Assembly: GCA_027459765.1 (NCBI GenBank)
Contig: DAIDHD010000015.1
Span: forward strand, 1 to 58,144
Source of the DNA: Gammaproteobacteria bacterium
GTDB taxonomy: Bacteria > Pseudomonadota > Gammaproteobacteria > Steroidobacterales > Steroidobacteraceae
Direction of reading: 5' to 3'
Length of the DNA stretch: 58,144 bases
The notes beneath the pieces were generated by a model. It ran no database searches. It saw nothing but the letters and a program-made list of their open reading frames with translations, and was not told the DNA's origin. Shown one piece after another: positions 8,110 to 16,763 of the stretch. Position 1 is the first letter of the stretch, and the number at the start of each line of letters is the position of its first letter. The position numbers and the translations under genes were made by a program.

Positions 8110-9867
8110 ATGACTAATTCAAGTGGTTCTGACAAGGTTTGCGGGCCGGCGCGCCGTTTGCGCAGCGCGGAGTGGTTCGACCGGCCTGACATGCGCGGCT
8201 TCGCGCACCGCCAGCGCACGCAGCAAATGGGCTTGCGACGCGAGGAGTTCCTCGGCCGCCCCGTGATCGCCATCGTCAACCCGTGGAGCGAGATGAGCCC
8301 GTGCCACGCCCACTTGCGCGAGCGCGCGGCGGCCGTCAAGCGCGGGGTTCTGCTCGCCGGAGGCTATCCGGTGGAGTTGCCGGCGCTTTCGGTGGGCGAA
8401 GTCATGGTCAAGCCCACCACCATGCTCTACCGCAATTTCCTCGCCATGGAGACCGAGGAGCTGCTGCGCAGCCACCCGATCGACGGCGCGGTGCTGCTCG
8501 GCGGCTGCGACAAGTCCACCCCGGGAATGCTGATGGGCGCCATCAGCATGGATCTGCCGACCATCTTCTGTCCGGCGGGACCGATGTCGAACGGCCAGTG
8601 GCGGGGCGTGAAGACGGGCGCCGGAACCCACACCAAGCGTTATTGGGACGAATTGCGCGCCGGCAACATCACCGCCGACGACTGGATCGACCTGGAGTCG
8701 CGGATGACGCGTTCCATCGGCACCTGCAACACCATGGGCACCGCTTCGACCATGACCTCCATCGTGGACGCCATGGGCCTTACGCTCACCGGTGCGTCTT
8801 CGATACCCGCCGCGGACTCCGGTCACGTGCGCATGGCCTCCGCCAGCGGCAGCCGCATCGTCGCGATGGTGCACGAGGACTTGCGCATCTCGCGCCTGAC
8901 GACGCCGGCGGCATTGCACAATGGCATCGTGACCTACATGGCGCTCGGTGGTTCGACCAACGCGGCCATCCATCTGATCGCAATGGCGCGCCGCGCCGGA
9001 CTTGCACTCGACTTGGATACCCTCGGTCGCTACGCGCGGGAGATTCCCGTGTGCGCCAACCTGTTTCCCTCGGGAGACCGGTTGATGGAGGATTTTTTCT
9101 TCGCCGGCGGCTTGCCGGCCCTGCTCGCCAAGCTCGCGCCCCGCCTCGAACTCGGCGCGCCCACCGTGGAGGGCCGCACGCTCGGCGAGGCCATCGCCGG
9201 CGCGCAGTGCCACGACCACGACGTGATCCGCGGTCTGGACGATCCGGTGGTGCCGCTCGATCGGGGTGCGACTCTGGCGGTGTTGCGCGGCAATCTCTGC
9301 CCCGACGGCGCCGTGCTCAAATCGAGTGCAGCCGAGCCGCGCCTGCTGGTCCACGAGGGTCGTGCACTGGTGTTCGATGATCACGCGGAACTGTCGGCCC
9401 GTATCGACGATCCGTCGCTGCCGGTCGACGCGGACACCGTGCTCGTGTTGCGCAACGCGGGCCCCGTGGGCGCGCCGGGCATGCCGGAGTGGGGCAACCT
9501 GCCGATCCCGAAGAAGCTGCTGGCGCAAGGCGTGCGCGACATGGTGCGCATCTCGGACGCGCGCATGAGCGGAACCCACTACGGCTGCTGCATCGTGCAC
9601 GTCGCGCCGGAGGCGGCCATCGGCGGTCCGCTCGCCCTGGTACGCAGCGGCGATCGCATTCGCCTCGACGTCCCGGCGGGGCGACTCGATCTGCTGGTCG
9701 ACGGCGAGGAACTCGCGGCGCGCCGCGCCGCCTGGCGTCCGCCGTCGTCGCCGTACCGACGCTCCTACGCCGCGCTCTACCAGGCGCACGTCGGTCAGGC
9801 CCCGGACGGCTGCGATTTCGACTTCCTGACGGGACGGGCGCCCACGCCCGAACCGCCGATCTACTGA
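8110..9867 (+). CDS. 6-deoxy-6-sulfogluconate dehydratase-like IlvD/Edd protein
   Basis: A 585-residue dehydratase of the IlvD/Edd superfamily. The three iron-sulfur cysteines of the family are at C65 (MSPCHA), C133 (GGCDKS) and C206 (GTCNTM), consistent with a [2Fe-2S] sugar-acid dehydratase rather than a phosphogluconate dehydratase. In the sulfo-Entner-Doudoroff pathway this class converts 6-deoxy-6-sulfogluconate to 2-keto-3,6-dideoxy-6-sulfogluconate (KDSG). It is the first gene of the plus-strand operon and begins 12 bp after the divergent operator. An open frame extends far upstream, but the ATG at 8110 is the first start after the operator. An L-arabonate- or fuconate-type dehydratase is the alternative without the context. 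Confidence 0.85.
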   Translation: MTNSSGSDKVCGPARRLRSAEWFDRPDMRGFAHRQRTQQMGLRREEFLGRPVIAIVNPWSEMSPCHAHLRERAAAVKRGVLLAGGYPVELPALSVGEVMVKPTTMLYRNFLAMETEELLRSHPIDGAVLLGGCDKSTPGMLMGAISMDLPTIFCPAGPMSNGQWRGVKTGAGTHTKRYWDELRAGNITADDWIDLESRMTRSIGTCNTMGTASTMTSIVDAMGLTLTGASSIPAADSGHVRMASASGSRIVAMVHEDLRISRLTTPAALHNGIVTYMALGGSTNAAIHLIAMARRAGLALDLDTLGRYAREIPVCANLFPSGDRLMEDFFFAGGLPALLAKLAPRLELGAPTVEGRTLGEAIAGAQCHDHDVIRGLDDPVVPLDRGATLAVLRGNLCPDGAVLKSSAAEPRLLVHEGRALVFDDHAELSARIDDPSLPVDADTVLVLRNAGPVGAPGMPEWGNLPIPKKLLAQGVRDMVRISDARMSGTHYGCCIVHVAPEAAIGGPLALVRSGDRIRLDVPAGRLDLLVDGEELAARRAAWRPPSSPYRRSYAALYQAHVGQAPDGCDFDFLTGRAPTPEPPIY

Positions 9868-9882
9868 CCACGGAGTGTGCCG

Positions 9883-10680
9883 ATGTCTTCCAATCCATTC
9901 AAAGCGGCCCTAGCCAGTCCTCCCGCGACGCCCTTGCTCGGCAGCTGGTTCATGTCCGCGGCGCCCGCCGTCGCCGAGGCGCTCGGGCACTGCGGGTTCG
10001 ATTTCCTCGTGGTGGACGCCGAGCACAGTCCGATCGAGGTCGTCGACACGCTCGCGCTGCTGCGAACGCTCGCCGGCACGCCGTGCCAGGCCGTGGTGCG
10101 ACTGTCCTGGAACGACCAGGTGCTGGTGAAGCGCATGCTCGACGTGGGCGCGCGCAATCTGATGTTCCCGTTCGTGCAGACGCCGGACGAGGCGCGGCTC
10201 GCGGTGAGCTACACGCGCTATCCGCCTCAAGGGCTGCGCGGCGTCGCCGCGATTCACCGCGCTTCGCGCTACGGCCAGGACAAGGATTACTTCGCCAACG
10301 CCAATGGCGAGACCGCGGTGATCATCCAGCTGGAAACGCCGGCGGCCATCGAGCGACTGCGGGACATCGCGGCCGTCCCAGGCGTCGATTCGCTGTTCGT
10401 GGGACCCGGGGACCTCGCCGCGGCCATGGGTCGGGTCGGCGACGTGGCGCACGCGGACGTGCAGCGTCTGATCGCGCACGCCGCCGCCGAGGCGCGCGCC
10501 ATCGGCAAACCCATCGGCATCGTGGGCGGCAATCCCGACATGGTGGCGCGCTTCCAGGGCTACGGCTACGGCTGGGTCGCGGTCGCCTCGGATCTCGCGA
10601 TGGTGACTGCGCGGGCGCGCGAGTGGATCGGCGCCATTCGCGGCCGCGCCACCACGACGGCGTCGGGCGCAGCGTACTGA
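9883..10680 (+). CDS. KDSG aldolase-like HpcH/HpaI class II aldolase
   Basis: A 265-residue HpcH/HpaI-family metal-dependent aldolase. Key segments are GSWFM near residue 16, DAEHSP with the catalytic histidine near 48, QLETPAAIE with the metal-binding glutamate near 150, and FVGPGDLAAAMG with the metal-binding aspartate near 175. In the sulfo-ED pathway the enzyme cleaves KDSG to pyruvate and 3-sulfolactaldehyde. The ATG at 9883 has CGGAG seven bases upstream and is preferred over the GTG at 9877. The gene follows the dehydratase by 15 bp. Members also act on keto-deoxy-rhamnonate and related acids, so specificity is inferred from the locus. Confidence 0.84.
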   Translation: MSSNPFKAALASPPATPLLGSWFMSAAPAVAEALGHCGFDFLVVDAEHSPIEVVDTLALLRTLAGTPCQAVVRLSWNDQVLVKRMLDVGARNLMFPFVQTPDEARLAVSYTRYPPQGLRGVAAIHRASRYGQDKDYFANANGETAVIIQLETPAAIERLRDIAAVPGVDSLFVGPGDLAAAMGRVGDVAHADVQRLIAHAAAEARAIGKPIGIVGGNPDMVARFQGYGYGWVAVASDLAMVTARAREWIGAIRGRATTTASGAAY

Positions 10681-10689
10681 TCGGCTGCC

Positions 10690-11634
10690 GTGGAGGCGCC
10701 GCTGATCACCTTGCAGCGGGGCGATTGGCGCGCCGTGATCGCGCCCGCCGTCGGCGGCGCGATCACGGCGTTCGAGTTGGCGGGAACCGCGATCCTTCGG
10801 CCGACGCCCGCGGAGGCCGTCAGCCGCGGGGAGGTGCGGCGCACCGCATGCTATCCGCTGCTGCCCTACGCCAACCGCATCGCCCGCGGGCAGTTCAACG
10901 CCCATGCGCGGAATTACAAACTTCGCCCGAATTTTCCCGACGGGCACCATCCGCTGCACGGCGTCGGCTGGCGGCGTGCCTGGCGTGTCCTCGCCGCGGA
11001 CGCGACCAGTTGCGAAATCGCGCTCTCGCACCTTGCCAACGGCGAGGACGCGCTCGACTGGCCGTTCCCGTTCGAGGCCCGGCAGCGCGTCGCGCTGTGC
11101 GGCGAGGGCTTGCGAATCGACCTGAAAGTCGTGAATCTGGCGCAGCAATCGGCGCCGCTCGGACTCGGACTGCATCCCTGGTTCGTGCGCCGTCGCGGCG
11201 AGACCCTCGCCTTCGAGGCCGAGGCCGTGTGGGAGAACGACGCTGAACATCTGCCTGCGCGGCGCGTCGACGCCGCCATCGACGCGCACGCCTGGGAGGA
11301 GACCTGGGACCATTCCCGCGGACGTGCCGTCGGCGCTGCGCCGCTGGACCACGACTTCGGCGGCTGGCGTGGACTCGCGACCATGACGGCGACCGAGGGG
11401 GCGCGCCTGCAAATGCGGGCGGACGCGGTGTTCCCGGTGCTACGCGTGTTCACCCCGCCGGGCCGCGAGGAGTATGCGGTGGAGCCCATGACGCATGGCA
11501 CCGATGCGCTGCACCGTCACGGCCCTGCGGTGGCGCCGATGGCTTGGCGCGCGCCGGGTGAGGCGTTCGAGGGGGGCGTGACCATCGCCGTGCAGCCGCC
11601 GGCCGCGGCCGTTGTGCCGGGTGCGGTGCGGTGA
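10690..11634 (+). CDS. Aldose 1-epimerase family protein, probable sulfoquinovose mutarotase
   Basis: A 314-residue aldose 1-epimerase (galactose mutarotase-like) protein. The NRIARGQF segment, HPLHGVGWRRAW with the catalytic histidine near residue 95, and the GLHPWF motif with the second histidine near 163 are family features. Sulfoquinovosidase releases the alpha anomer, and SQ mutarotase speeds equilibration to the beta anomer, which dehydrogenases usually prefer; E. coli carries an equivalent mutarotase in its own SQ cluster. The GTG at 10690 starts nine bases after the aldolase stop. Its last codon overlaps the GTG of the lactonase gene (GTGA). Confidence 0.82.
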   Translation: MEAPLITLQRGDWRAVIAPAVGGAITAFELAGTAILRPTPAEAVSRGEVRRTACYPLLPYANRIARGQFNAHARNYKLRPNFPDGHHPLHGVGWRRAWRVLAADATSCEIALSHLANGEDALDWPFPFEARQRVALCGEGLRIDLKVVNLAQQSAPLGLGLHPWFVRRRGETLAFEAEAVWENDAEHLPARRVDAAIDAHAWEETWDHSRGRAVGAAPLDHDFGGWRGLATMTATEGARLQMRADAVFPVLRVFTPPGREEYAVEPMTHGTDALHRHGPAVAPMAWRAPGEAFEGGVTIAVQPPAAAVVPGAVR

Positions 11635-12494
11635 GCGCGCGCTTCGAGCGCGTTCTCGACGCGCGCTGCGAGTTGGGCGAATCGCCGGTCTGGTGCACGG
11701 CCCGTCGACGCCTGCTGTTCGTGGACATCCTCGGTCAGAGGATCCACGCCTTCGATCCGCGCGACGGTGCGCTCGAATCACTGACGGTCGACGAACCCGT
11801 GGGCTGCATCGCGCCGACCACGGTGGGCGGTTACATCGCCGGGCTGCGCTCCGGTCTGTGGCTGCTTGACGAGACGGGCGCGCGGCGCCAGTTGCTCGCG
11901 GCCAACCCGGAGGACACCCGTTTCAGCCGCTTCAACGACGGTCGCGTCGACCCGCGGGGCCGGTATTGGGTGGGTACCGTCGACGAGTCGAAGCAGCACG
12001 GGCAGGCGGCGCTCTATCGCTACGACAGGCGCGGCCTGGTGCGCGTCGCCGCGGGCTTGATGACCTCGAACGGTCTCGCCTTCGCGCCCGACGGACGTAC
12101 GCTCTACCACTCCGACACGCCGCGATTCGTGGTGTACCGATACACCTACGACCCGGATTCCGGCGATGCCACCGATCGGCGGGAGTTCGTCCGCCTCGAT
12201 CCGCAGGCCGCTGATCGGGCGCGTCCCGACGGAGCGGCGGTGGACTCGCTCGGCTGCTATTGGACGGCGCTCTACGCCGGCGGACGGATTCAGCGCTACG
12301 ACCCCGAGGGCCGGCTGTTGGCGGAGTTCGCGCTGCCGGTCGCGCATCCGACCATGCCGGCATTCGGCGGCGAAGACCTCAAGACATTGTTCGTCACCAG
12401 CGCGCGGGCGGGCGGTGGCGAGGGCGGTGCGCTCTACGCGCTGCGAGTCGACCACCCCGGCCTGCCGACCCAGTTGTTCGACCCGGCGGCGTGA
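11631..12494 (+). CDS. 6-deoxy-6-sulfogluconolactonase-like SMP-30/gluconolactonase protein
   Basis: A 287-residue six-bladed beta-propeller lactonase of the SMP-30/gluconolaconase/LRE family. The divalent-metal ligands are visible: Glu in CELGESPVW near residue 15, Asn in FNDGRVDPRG near 102, Asn in SNGLAFAPDG near 147, and Asp in RPDGAAVDS near 198. It would hydrolyse the lactone formed by the SQ dehydrogenase to 6-deoxy-6-sulfogluconate. The GTG start overlaps the epimerase stop by 4 bp, and the SDR gene follows 25 bp later. Homologous lactonases serve many oxidative sugar pathways, so the substrate is inferred from the neighbours. Confidence 0.84.
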   Translation: MSARFERVLDARCELGESPVWCTARRRLLFVDILGQRIHAFDPRDGALESLTVDEPVGCIAPTTVGGYIAGLRSGLWLLDETGARRQLLAANPEDTRFSRFNDGRVDPRGRYWVGTVDESKQHGQAALYRYDRRGLVRVAAGLMTSNGLAFAPDGRTLYHSDTPRFVVYRYTYDPDSGDATDRREFVRLDPQAADRARPDGAAVDSLGCYWTALYAGGRIQRYDPEGRLLAEFALPVAHPTMPAFGGEDLKTLFVTSARAGGGEGGALYALRVDHPGLPTQLFDPAA

Positions 12495-12519
12495 GCCGTC
12501 GCCGCTGCAGGAGATTTGC

Positions 12520-13284
12520 ATGACATCGCCGTACGCCGAAGTTCGTTATCGATCCCTGGAGGCGCGCTCGGTGCTCATCACCGGCGGCGCGTCGGGCATC
12601 GGGGCGGCCATGGTGGAGGCCTTCACCGCGCAGGCGGCGCGAGTTCATTTCCTCGACATAGACGCATCCGCCGGCGAGACGCTCGCCGCACGCACCGGCG
12701 CACGCTTCCTGCCGTGCGACCTGACCGACATCGCCGCGTTGCGCGCCGCGGTCGCCACGGTGGAGCGGGAAGGCGGCGGCATCGACGTTCTGGTCAACAA
12801 CGCCGGCAAGGACGACCGGCAGGCGTTCGCGAACATCGAGCCGGTCGACTGGCGCCGGCTGCTCGCGTTGAACCTCGACCACCAGTTCTTCGCCAGCCAG
12901 GCGGTCGCAGCCGGGATGGCGGCACGCTCCAGAGGATCGATCATCATGCTCGGCTCGGTGTCGTGGATGCGCGGACGGCCCGGAATGGCCGCCTACACCA
13001 CCGCCAAGGCGGCCATCAACGGCCTCACGCGAACGCTCTCCCGCGAACTGGGCTCCTCCGGGGTCCGGGTCAATTGCATCGTGCCCGGCGCGATCCTCAC
13101 CGAGCGGCAGCGCGCGCTGTGGCTCACCCCTGAATTGGACGCGCAGTTCGTCGAACTGCAGGCGCTCAAGTTCCGCCTGACGGCGCAGCACGTGGCGCGG
13201 GTCGCCCTGTTCCTGGGCTCGGACGAGAGCGCCGGCTGCACGGGCGCCAACTTCCTGGTCGACGCCGGCATCACCCAGAATTGA
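12520..13284 (+). CDS. Sulfoquinovose dehydrogenase-like short-chain dehydrogenase
   Basis: A 254-residue classical SDR. Visible motifs are the cofactor-binding TGGASGIG near residue 21, NNAG near 90, the catalytic Ser in the LGSVSW segment near 143, and YTTAK near 157. It probably oxidises SQ to the 6-deoxy-6-sulfogluconolactone with NAD(P)+, the first step of the sulfo-ED route; the acidic residue after the second strand (FLDID) suggests NAD preference. AGGAG eight bases before the ATG at 12520 fixes the start against a much longer open frame. It is the last gene of the plus-strand operon and converges with gntR, only 9 bp separating the two stops. Confidence 0.84.
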   Translation: MTSPYAEVRYRSLEARSVLITGGASGIGAAMVEAFTAQAARVHFLDIDASAGETLAARTGARFLPCDLTDIAALRAAVATVEREGGGIDVLVNNAGKDDRQAFANIEPVDWRRLLALNLDHQFFASQAVAAGMAARSRGSIIMLGSVSWMRGRPGMAAYTTAKAAINGLTRTLSRELGSSGVRVNCIVPGAILTERQRALWLTPELDAQFVELQALKFRLTAQHVARVALFLGSDESAGCTGANFLVDAGITQN

Positions 13285-13293
13285 GGCTTCGAG

Positions 13294-14013
13294 TCAGGTG
13301 AGGGTGACGGAGTAGACCAGGTCGCCGGAGCGCACGCGGCTCGCGCGCCACTCGACCTTGCGCCCCTGCAGCGACAGCGCGACGCGGTCGATCACCAGGA
13401 TCGGGTCGCCGACGGCCACCTTCAGCACCCGGTGGTCCTCGGCGTTCGCCACCTCGGCGTGCACTTCCTCCTGGGCGGCGACGATGTTGATGCCGTACTC
13501 GGTCTGGTAGAGCGAGTAGAGCGTGTTCGGCAGCGAGGGACGGCGCTCGATCCCGGGGAACAGATCGGCCGGCAGCACGATGAGTTCGTGCACGCTCGGC
13601 ACACCGTCGATGAGCCGGGTGCGCGAGATCTCCACCACCCGATCGGCGCGCTCTATTTCGAGCTTGCTGCGTTCCACCGGCCGCGCCGCCCGCACCTTGA
13701 CCGATTCGCCGCCGCGCTCCGGAGTCAGCCGGCGGCCACCGGGACGGGCGATGCGAAAGAAGCGGAACAACGATCGTTCCTGGGTGTTCTCGGCGATGTA
13801 GGTGCCCTTGCCCTGGCGGCGCTCGAGCAGCTTTTCCGCCGTCAATGCGTCGAGCACCTTGCGCACCGTGCCCTGGCTCACGCCGAGCTCCTTGGCGAGG
13901 CTCTGCTCGCTCGGCAGCGCCTCCCCGGGCCGCCAGGTTCCCTGCGCCACCTTTCTGACGACGATGTCGTAGACCTGCCGGTACAAGGGCCGGTAGCCGG
14001 GTGTGTCACTCAC
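13294..14013 (-). CDS. GntR/HutC-family transcriptional regulator with UTRA domain, likely locus repressor
   Basis: A 239-residue regulator with an N-terminal GntR winged helix-turn-helix (about residues 8-75, including LPSEQSLAKELGVSQGTVRK) and a C-terminal UTRA ligand-binding domain (about 95-235, ending in a typical strand-rich segment). It is encoded inside the sulfoquinovose locus, between the catabolic operon and the receptor operon. The 14-bp palindrome at 14128-14141 lies about 115 bp upstream of its start. The same palindrome class precedes all locus operons, so this protein is the obvious candidate repressor and probably autoregulates. The inducer (SQ, sulfogluconate or sulfolactate derivative) cannot be read from the sequence. 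Confidence 0.88.
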   Translation of the reverse strand: MSDTPGYRPLYRQVYDIVVRKVAQGTWRPGEALPSEQSLAKELGVSQGTVRKVLDALTAEKLLERRQGKGTYIAENTQERSLFRFFRIARPGGRRLTPERGGESVKVRAARPVERSKLEIERADRVVEISRTRLIDGVPSVHELIVLPADLFPGIERRPSLPNTLYSLYQTEYGINIVAAQEEVHAEVANAEDHRVLKVAVGDPILVIDRVALSLQGRKVEWRASRVRSGDLVYSVTLT

Positions 14014-14110
14014 TTTGCGTCGCGCTCCCGCGGGGCGATTCCGCCCTCATCGTCCGATTGTATATGCGCGCGCCAGGATGCGCTCCGTGCACGCGGCCGA
14101 CGCGCGGCCC

Positions 14111-14139
14111 TTGCGCGACCTCTCAAAGTCTTATATAAG
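14111..14139 (+). promoter_or_regulatory. Promoter of the receptor operon (TTGCGC-N17-TATAAG)
   Basis: A -35 TTGCGC (14111-14116) and a -10 TATAAG (14134-14139) are separated by exactly 17 bp. The -10 lies entirely within the palindromic operator, the same arrangement as in front of the aldehyde dehydrogenase gene. A start site near 14146 would give a leader of about 130 nt to the receptor ATG. Confidence 0.6.
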
Positions 14140-14141
14140 AC
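14128..14141. promoter_or_regulatory. 14-bp palindromic operator GTCTTATATAAGAC upstream of receptor gene and gntR
   Basis: GTCTTATATAAGAC is a perfect palindrome, identical base for base to the site at 24556-24569, and stands out as an AT-rich island in GC-rich DNA. It lies in the 262-bp divergent region between gntR (minus) and the TonB receptor gene (plus) and covers the -10 of the latter. It is the candidate binding site of the adjacent GntR regulator. Confidence 0.82.
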
Positions 14142-14275
14142 ATATGGGTTGTATGTGTCGCCGGCGAGGCTCGATTCTCGCCGCGGCGCATATGGGGAGC
14201 CGGCGTGCCAGCCGGCGAGCGAGCCGCGTGGCCACGACGCCAAAGCGCGCCGACGATTCGAACGAGGTGGTCGCT

Positions 14276-16648
14276 ATGATCTCTGTCTCTCGTACCTGTC
14301 ACCTGGCAGCCACCGTGCTGCTGGGCGCGGCCTGCGCCGCGTCCGCCGCCTGGGCCGATCCGTCGCCGGCAACGCCTGCCGCTGCGACGCCCGCTGCCAA
14401 TGGCGCCACCACCGCCGGAACCGACGGCAACTCGCTCGCCGAGATCGTGGTGACCGCCGAAAAGCGCAGCGAGAGCCTGCAGCGCGTGCCGGCGGCGGTC
14501 AGCGTGGTGTCGGGCGACTTCCTGCAATCGACCGGCGTCAACAACGCCGAGAGCCTGCAGGAGGTGGTCCCCTCGCTCACATTCAAGCGCGGTTCGACCA
14601 ACTCCAATTCGACCTTGAGCATTCGCGGCATCGGCACGCAATCCTTCGCGTCCGGCGCCGAGCCGAGCGTCGCCACCGTCGTCGACGGCGTGGTGATGGG
14701 CCGTGCCGGCATGGCCACCACCGAGTTCACCGACGTGCAGCGGGTCGAGGTGCTGCAAGGCCCGCAGGGGACCTTGTTCGGCAAGAACGCGTCCGCAGGC
14801 GTCGTGAACATGGTCACGCGCGGTCCGACCAAGGAGTTCCAGGGCGACGCGTCGGCCGGCGTCTTCCAGGGCCAGGAGTACCACGCAAACGTCGATCTGT
14901 CCGGACCGATCAACCAGTCGGTCGGCTACGCGCTGGCCGCGGTGTACAGCGACTATCCCGGCAACTCGCGCAATTTCTACAACGACCAGATGGTGAACGG
15001 CTTCCGTCGCGAGGGTCTGCGCGGCAAGCTCGCCTTCGACCTCACCGACTCCCTCAAGCTGACCCTCGCAGGGGATTGGGTGCGCGCCAACGACCTGTGC
15101 TGCGCCGACGTGCTCGGCACGGTGATCCCGAACGCACAGTGGACCCAGATTTTCGCGCGACAGCTCGCGCCGGTGGTGCCGGGCCCGCAGAACTTCAACA
15201 TCAGCAACGACTACGCGCCGCGTCAGATAGACGTCAACACCGGTCTGTCCGCGCAGCTCGACTGGTCCTTCGGCGGCTACACGCTGACCTCGATCAGCGC
15301 GTTCCGCCGCTGGTACAACTTCCAGCAGCGTGACGGCGACTTCCACGACACCGCCGCGAACTACGTCGCGGGTCTCGACATCGCGTTGCACGATCAGGGT
15401 GGGCTCACCTTCAAGCAGTACAGCGAGGAGCTGCGCATCGCCTCGCCGACGGACCAGTTCATCGACTACGTCGGCGGCCTCTTCATCTGGCACACCGACG
15501 AGGTCGACTACTTCACGCGGCGGGATTTCTCCTGCACGGCGTCGACGCTGCCCGCGGACGCGACCGGCTTTCAGCCCTGCGCGGCGGGCCAGAGCACTTT
15601 CCTGACGACCGCCGGCACCGCGAACTTCGACACGCGTTTCGACAGCCAGGCGCTGTTCGGCCAGGCCACCGCGCATCTCACCGATCGGCTGCGTCTGATC
15701 GGCGGCGCGCGCGTCAGCCACGACTACGTGGCCTACACCTTCGACCGCACCAACGACCCGACCACGGGTCCGGGAATCGCCAAGCCCTACCAGGGCGAGG
15801 GTTCCACCAGCAACAACGGCTATTCGGGCAAGGCCGGCGTACAGTACGACTTCTCCCGCGACGTGATCGGCTACGCGACCTACTCGCGCGGCTACAAGGG
15901 CCCGGCGTTCAACACCTTCTTCAACATGTCGGCGCTGAACGCACAGCCCATCGCGCCGGAGACGTCCAACGCCTATGAAATCGGCCTGAAGTCCACGCTG
16001 CTCGACCGGCGGTTGACCCTGAACGCCGCCTTGTACCGCCAGGACTTCAACAACTTCCAGACCAACAGCTTCGTCGTGGTGAACGGTGCGGTCACCACCA
16101 GCCTCACCAACGCGGGCACCGTGCGCTCCGAGGGCTTCACCGCCGACTTCGACTGGCGGCCGACGGATGATTTCACGGTGACGGGCGGCTACGCGTACGA
16201 CAAGGCGTACATCGTGTCCTATCTGTGCGCCGGACAGACGGGCGCCGCGCTCGCCTCGTGCCGCGGCGTCCACGACGGCGCGCCGCTGCCGTTCGCGCCG
16301 CGAAACAAGTTCAACGTGCAGCCGAGCTGGCGCCTGCCGATCGAGGGCGCCTCGTTCACCACGCACGCCAACCTGTCCTACGAGTACAACGGTCCGACCA
16401 ACTTCGACATCGACCAGAATCCTCTGGCGCGCGAGGGCGGCTACGGCCTGCTCGGCGCATCGCTGGTGTTCACCAGCCTCGACGAGAAGTACAGCCTGAG
16501 CCTGATCGGCCGCAATCTCGCCAACAAGTTCTACGTCGACTTCATCACGCCGACCGGCAACGGCATCGCACCGCTGTCCTACCAGCGGTTGCAGATTCCC
16601 CGCGACGCGCAGCGCTACTTCGGCGCTCAAGTGGGGGTGAAGTTCTGA
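14276..16648 (+). CDS. TonB-dependent receptor, likely for sulfoquinovose glycosides
   Basis: A 790-residue outer-membrane receptor. It has a signal peptide of 27 residues ending AWA|DPS, a low-complexity Ala/Pro linker, a TonB-box-like segment EIVVTAEKR at 55-63, a plug domain (about 65-180, with VLQGPQGTLFGKNASAG) and a beta barrel closing with a C-terminal phenylalanine (GVKF). It resembles the receptors that proteobacteria use for plant-derived ligands; no SusD partner is present. It heads the operon receptor-SQase-MFS-glpD behind a GntR operator, so the ligand is probably SQ-glycerol or SQ. The start at 14276 is chosen for the signal peptide and a GAGGTGG upstream; an open frame continues to 14003. 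Confidence 0.85.
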   Translation: MISVSRTCHLAATVLLGAACAASAAWADPSPATPAAATPAANGATTAGTDGNSLAEIVVTAEKRSESLQRVPAAVSVVSGDFLQSTGVNNAESLQEVVPSLTFKRGSTNSNSTLSIRGIGTQSFASGAEPSVATVVDGVVMGRAGMATTEFTDVQRVEVLQGPQGTLFGKNASAGVVNMVTRGPTKEFQGDASAGVFQGQEYHANVDLSGPINQSVGYALAAVYSDYPGNSRNFYNDQMVNGFRREGLRGKLAFDLTDSLKLTLAGDWVRANDLCCADVLGTVIPNAQWTQIFARQLAPVVPGPQNFNISNDYAPRQIDVNTGLSAQLDWSFGGYTLTSISAFRRWYNFQQRDGDFHDTAANYVAGLDIALHDQGGLTFKQYSEELRIASPTDQFIDYVGGLFIWHTDEVDYFTRRDFSCTASTLPADATGFQPCAAGQSTFLTTAGTANFDTRFDSQALFGQATAHLTDRLRLIGGARVSHDYVAYTFDRTNDPTTGPGIAKPYQGEGSTSNNGYSGKAGVQYDFSRDVIGYATYSRGYKGPAFNTFFNMSALNAQPIAPETSNAYEIGLKSTLLDRRLTLNAALYRQDFNNFQTNSFVVVNGAVTTSLTNAGTVRSEGFTADFDWRPTDDFTVTGGYAYDKAYIVSYLCAGQTGAALASCRGVHDGAPLPFAPRNKFNVQPSWRLPIEGASFTTHANLSYEYNGPTNFDIDQNPLAREGGYGLLGASLVFTSLDEKYSLSLIGRNLANKFYVDFITPTGNGIAPLSYQRLQIPRDAQRYFGAQVGVKF

Positions 16649-16763
16649 CGCAACTCTCGCGTGTGCGCCCGGGGCGCCGTCCCTCCCGCCCCGTGCGCCC
16701 GCGATCTTCGGGCGGCCGCCGCGACTTGACGGGCGCGGCGCGCCGCCTACTCTTGTTCCGAAC

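Noticed and set aside
8110..13284. Non-phosphorylative L-rhamnose or L-fucose pathway
   Set aside because: Dehydratase, aldolase, lactonase and SDR would fit such a pathway, but the co-regulated sulfoquinovosidase, aldehyde dehydrogenase and sulfolactate genes have no role in it. Biochemistry would still be decisive.
14003..14275. Longer N-terminus of the TonB receptor
   Set aside because: The extension would run through the promoter and operator and put an Arg-rich stretch in front of a perfectly formed signal peptide.
16726..16753. TTGACG-N16-TACTCT promoter-like sequence just before the sulfoquinovosidase gene
   Set aside because: The -10 match is modest and lies only 10 bp from the ATG, and the gene follows the receptor gene by 115 bp without a terminator. 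An internal promoter is possible but not supported.
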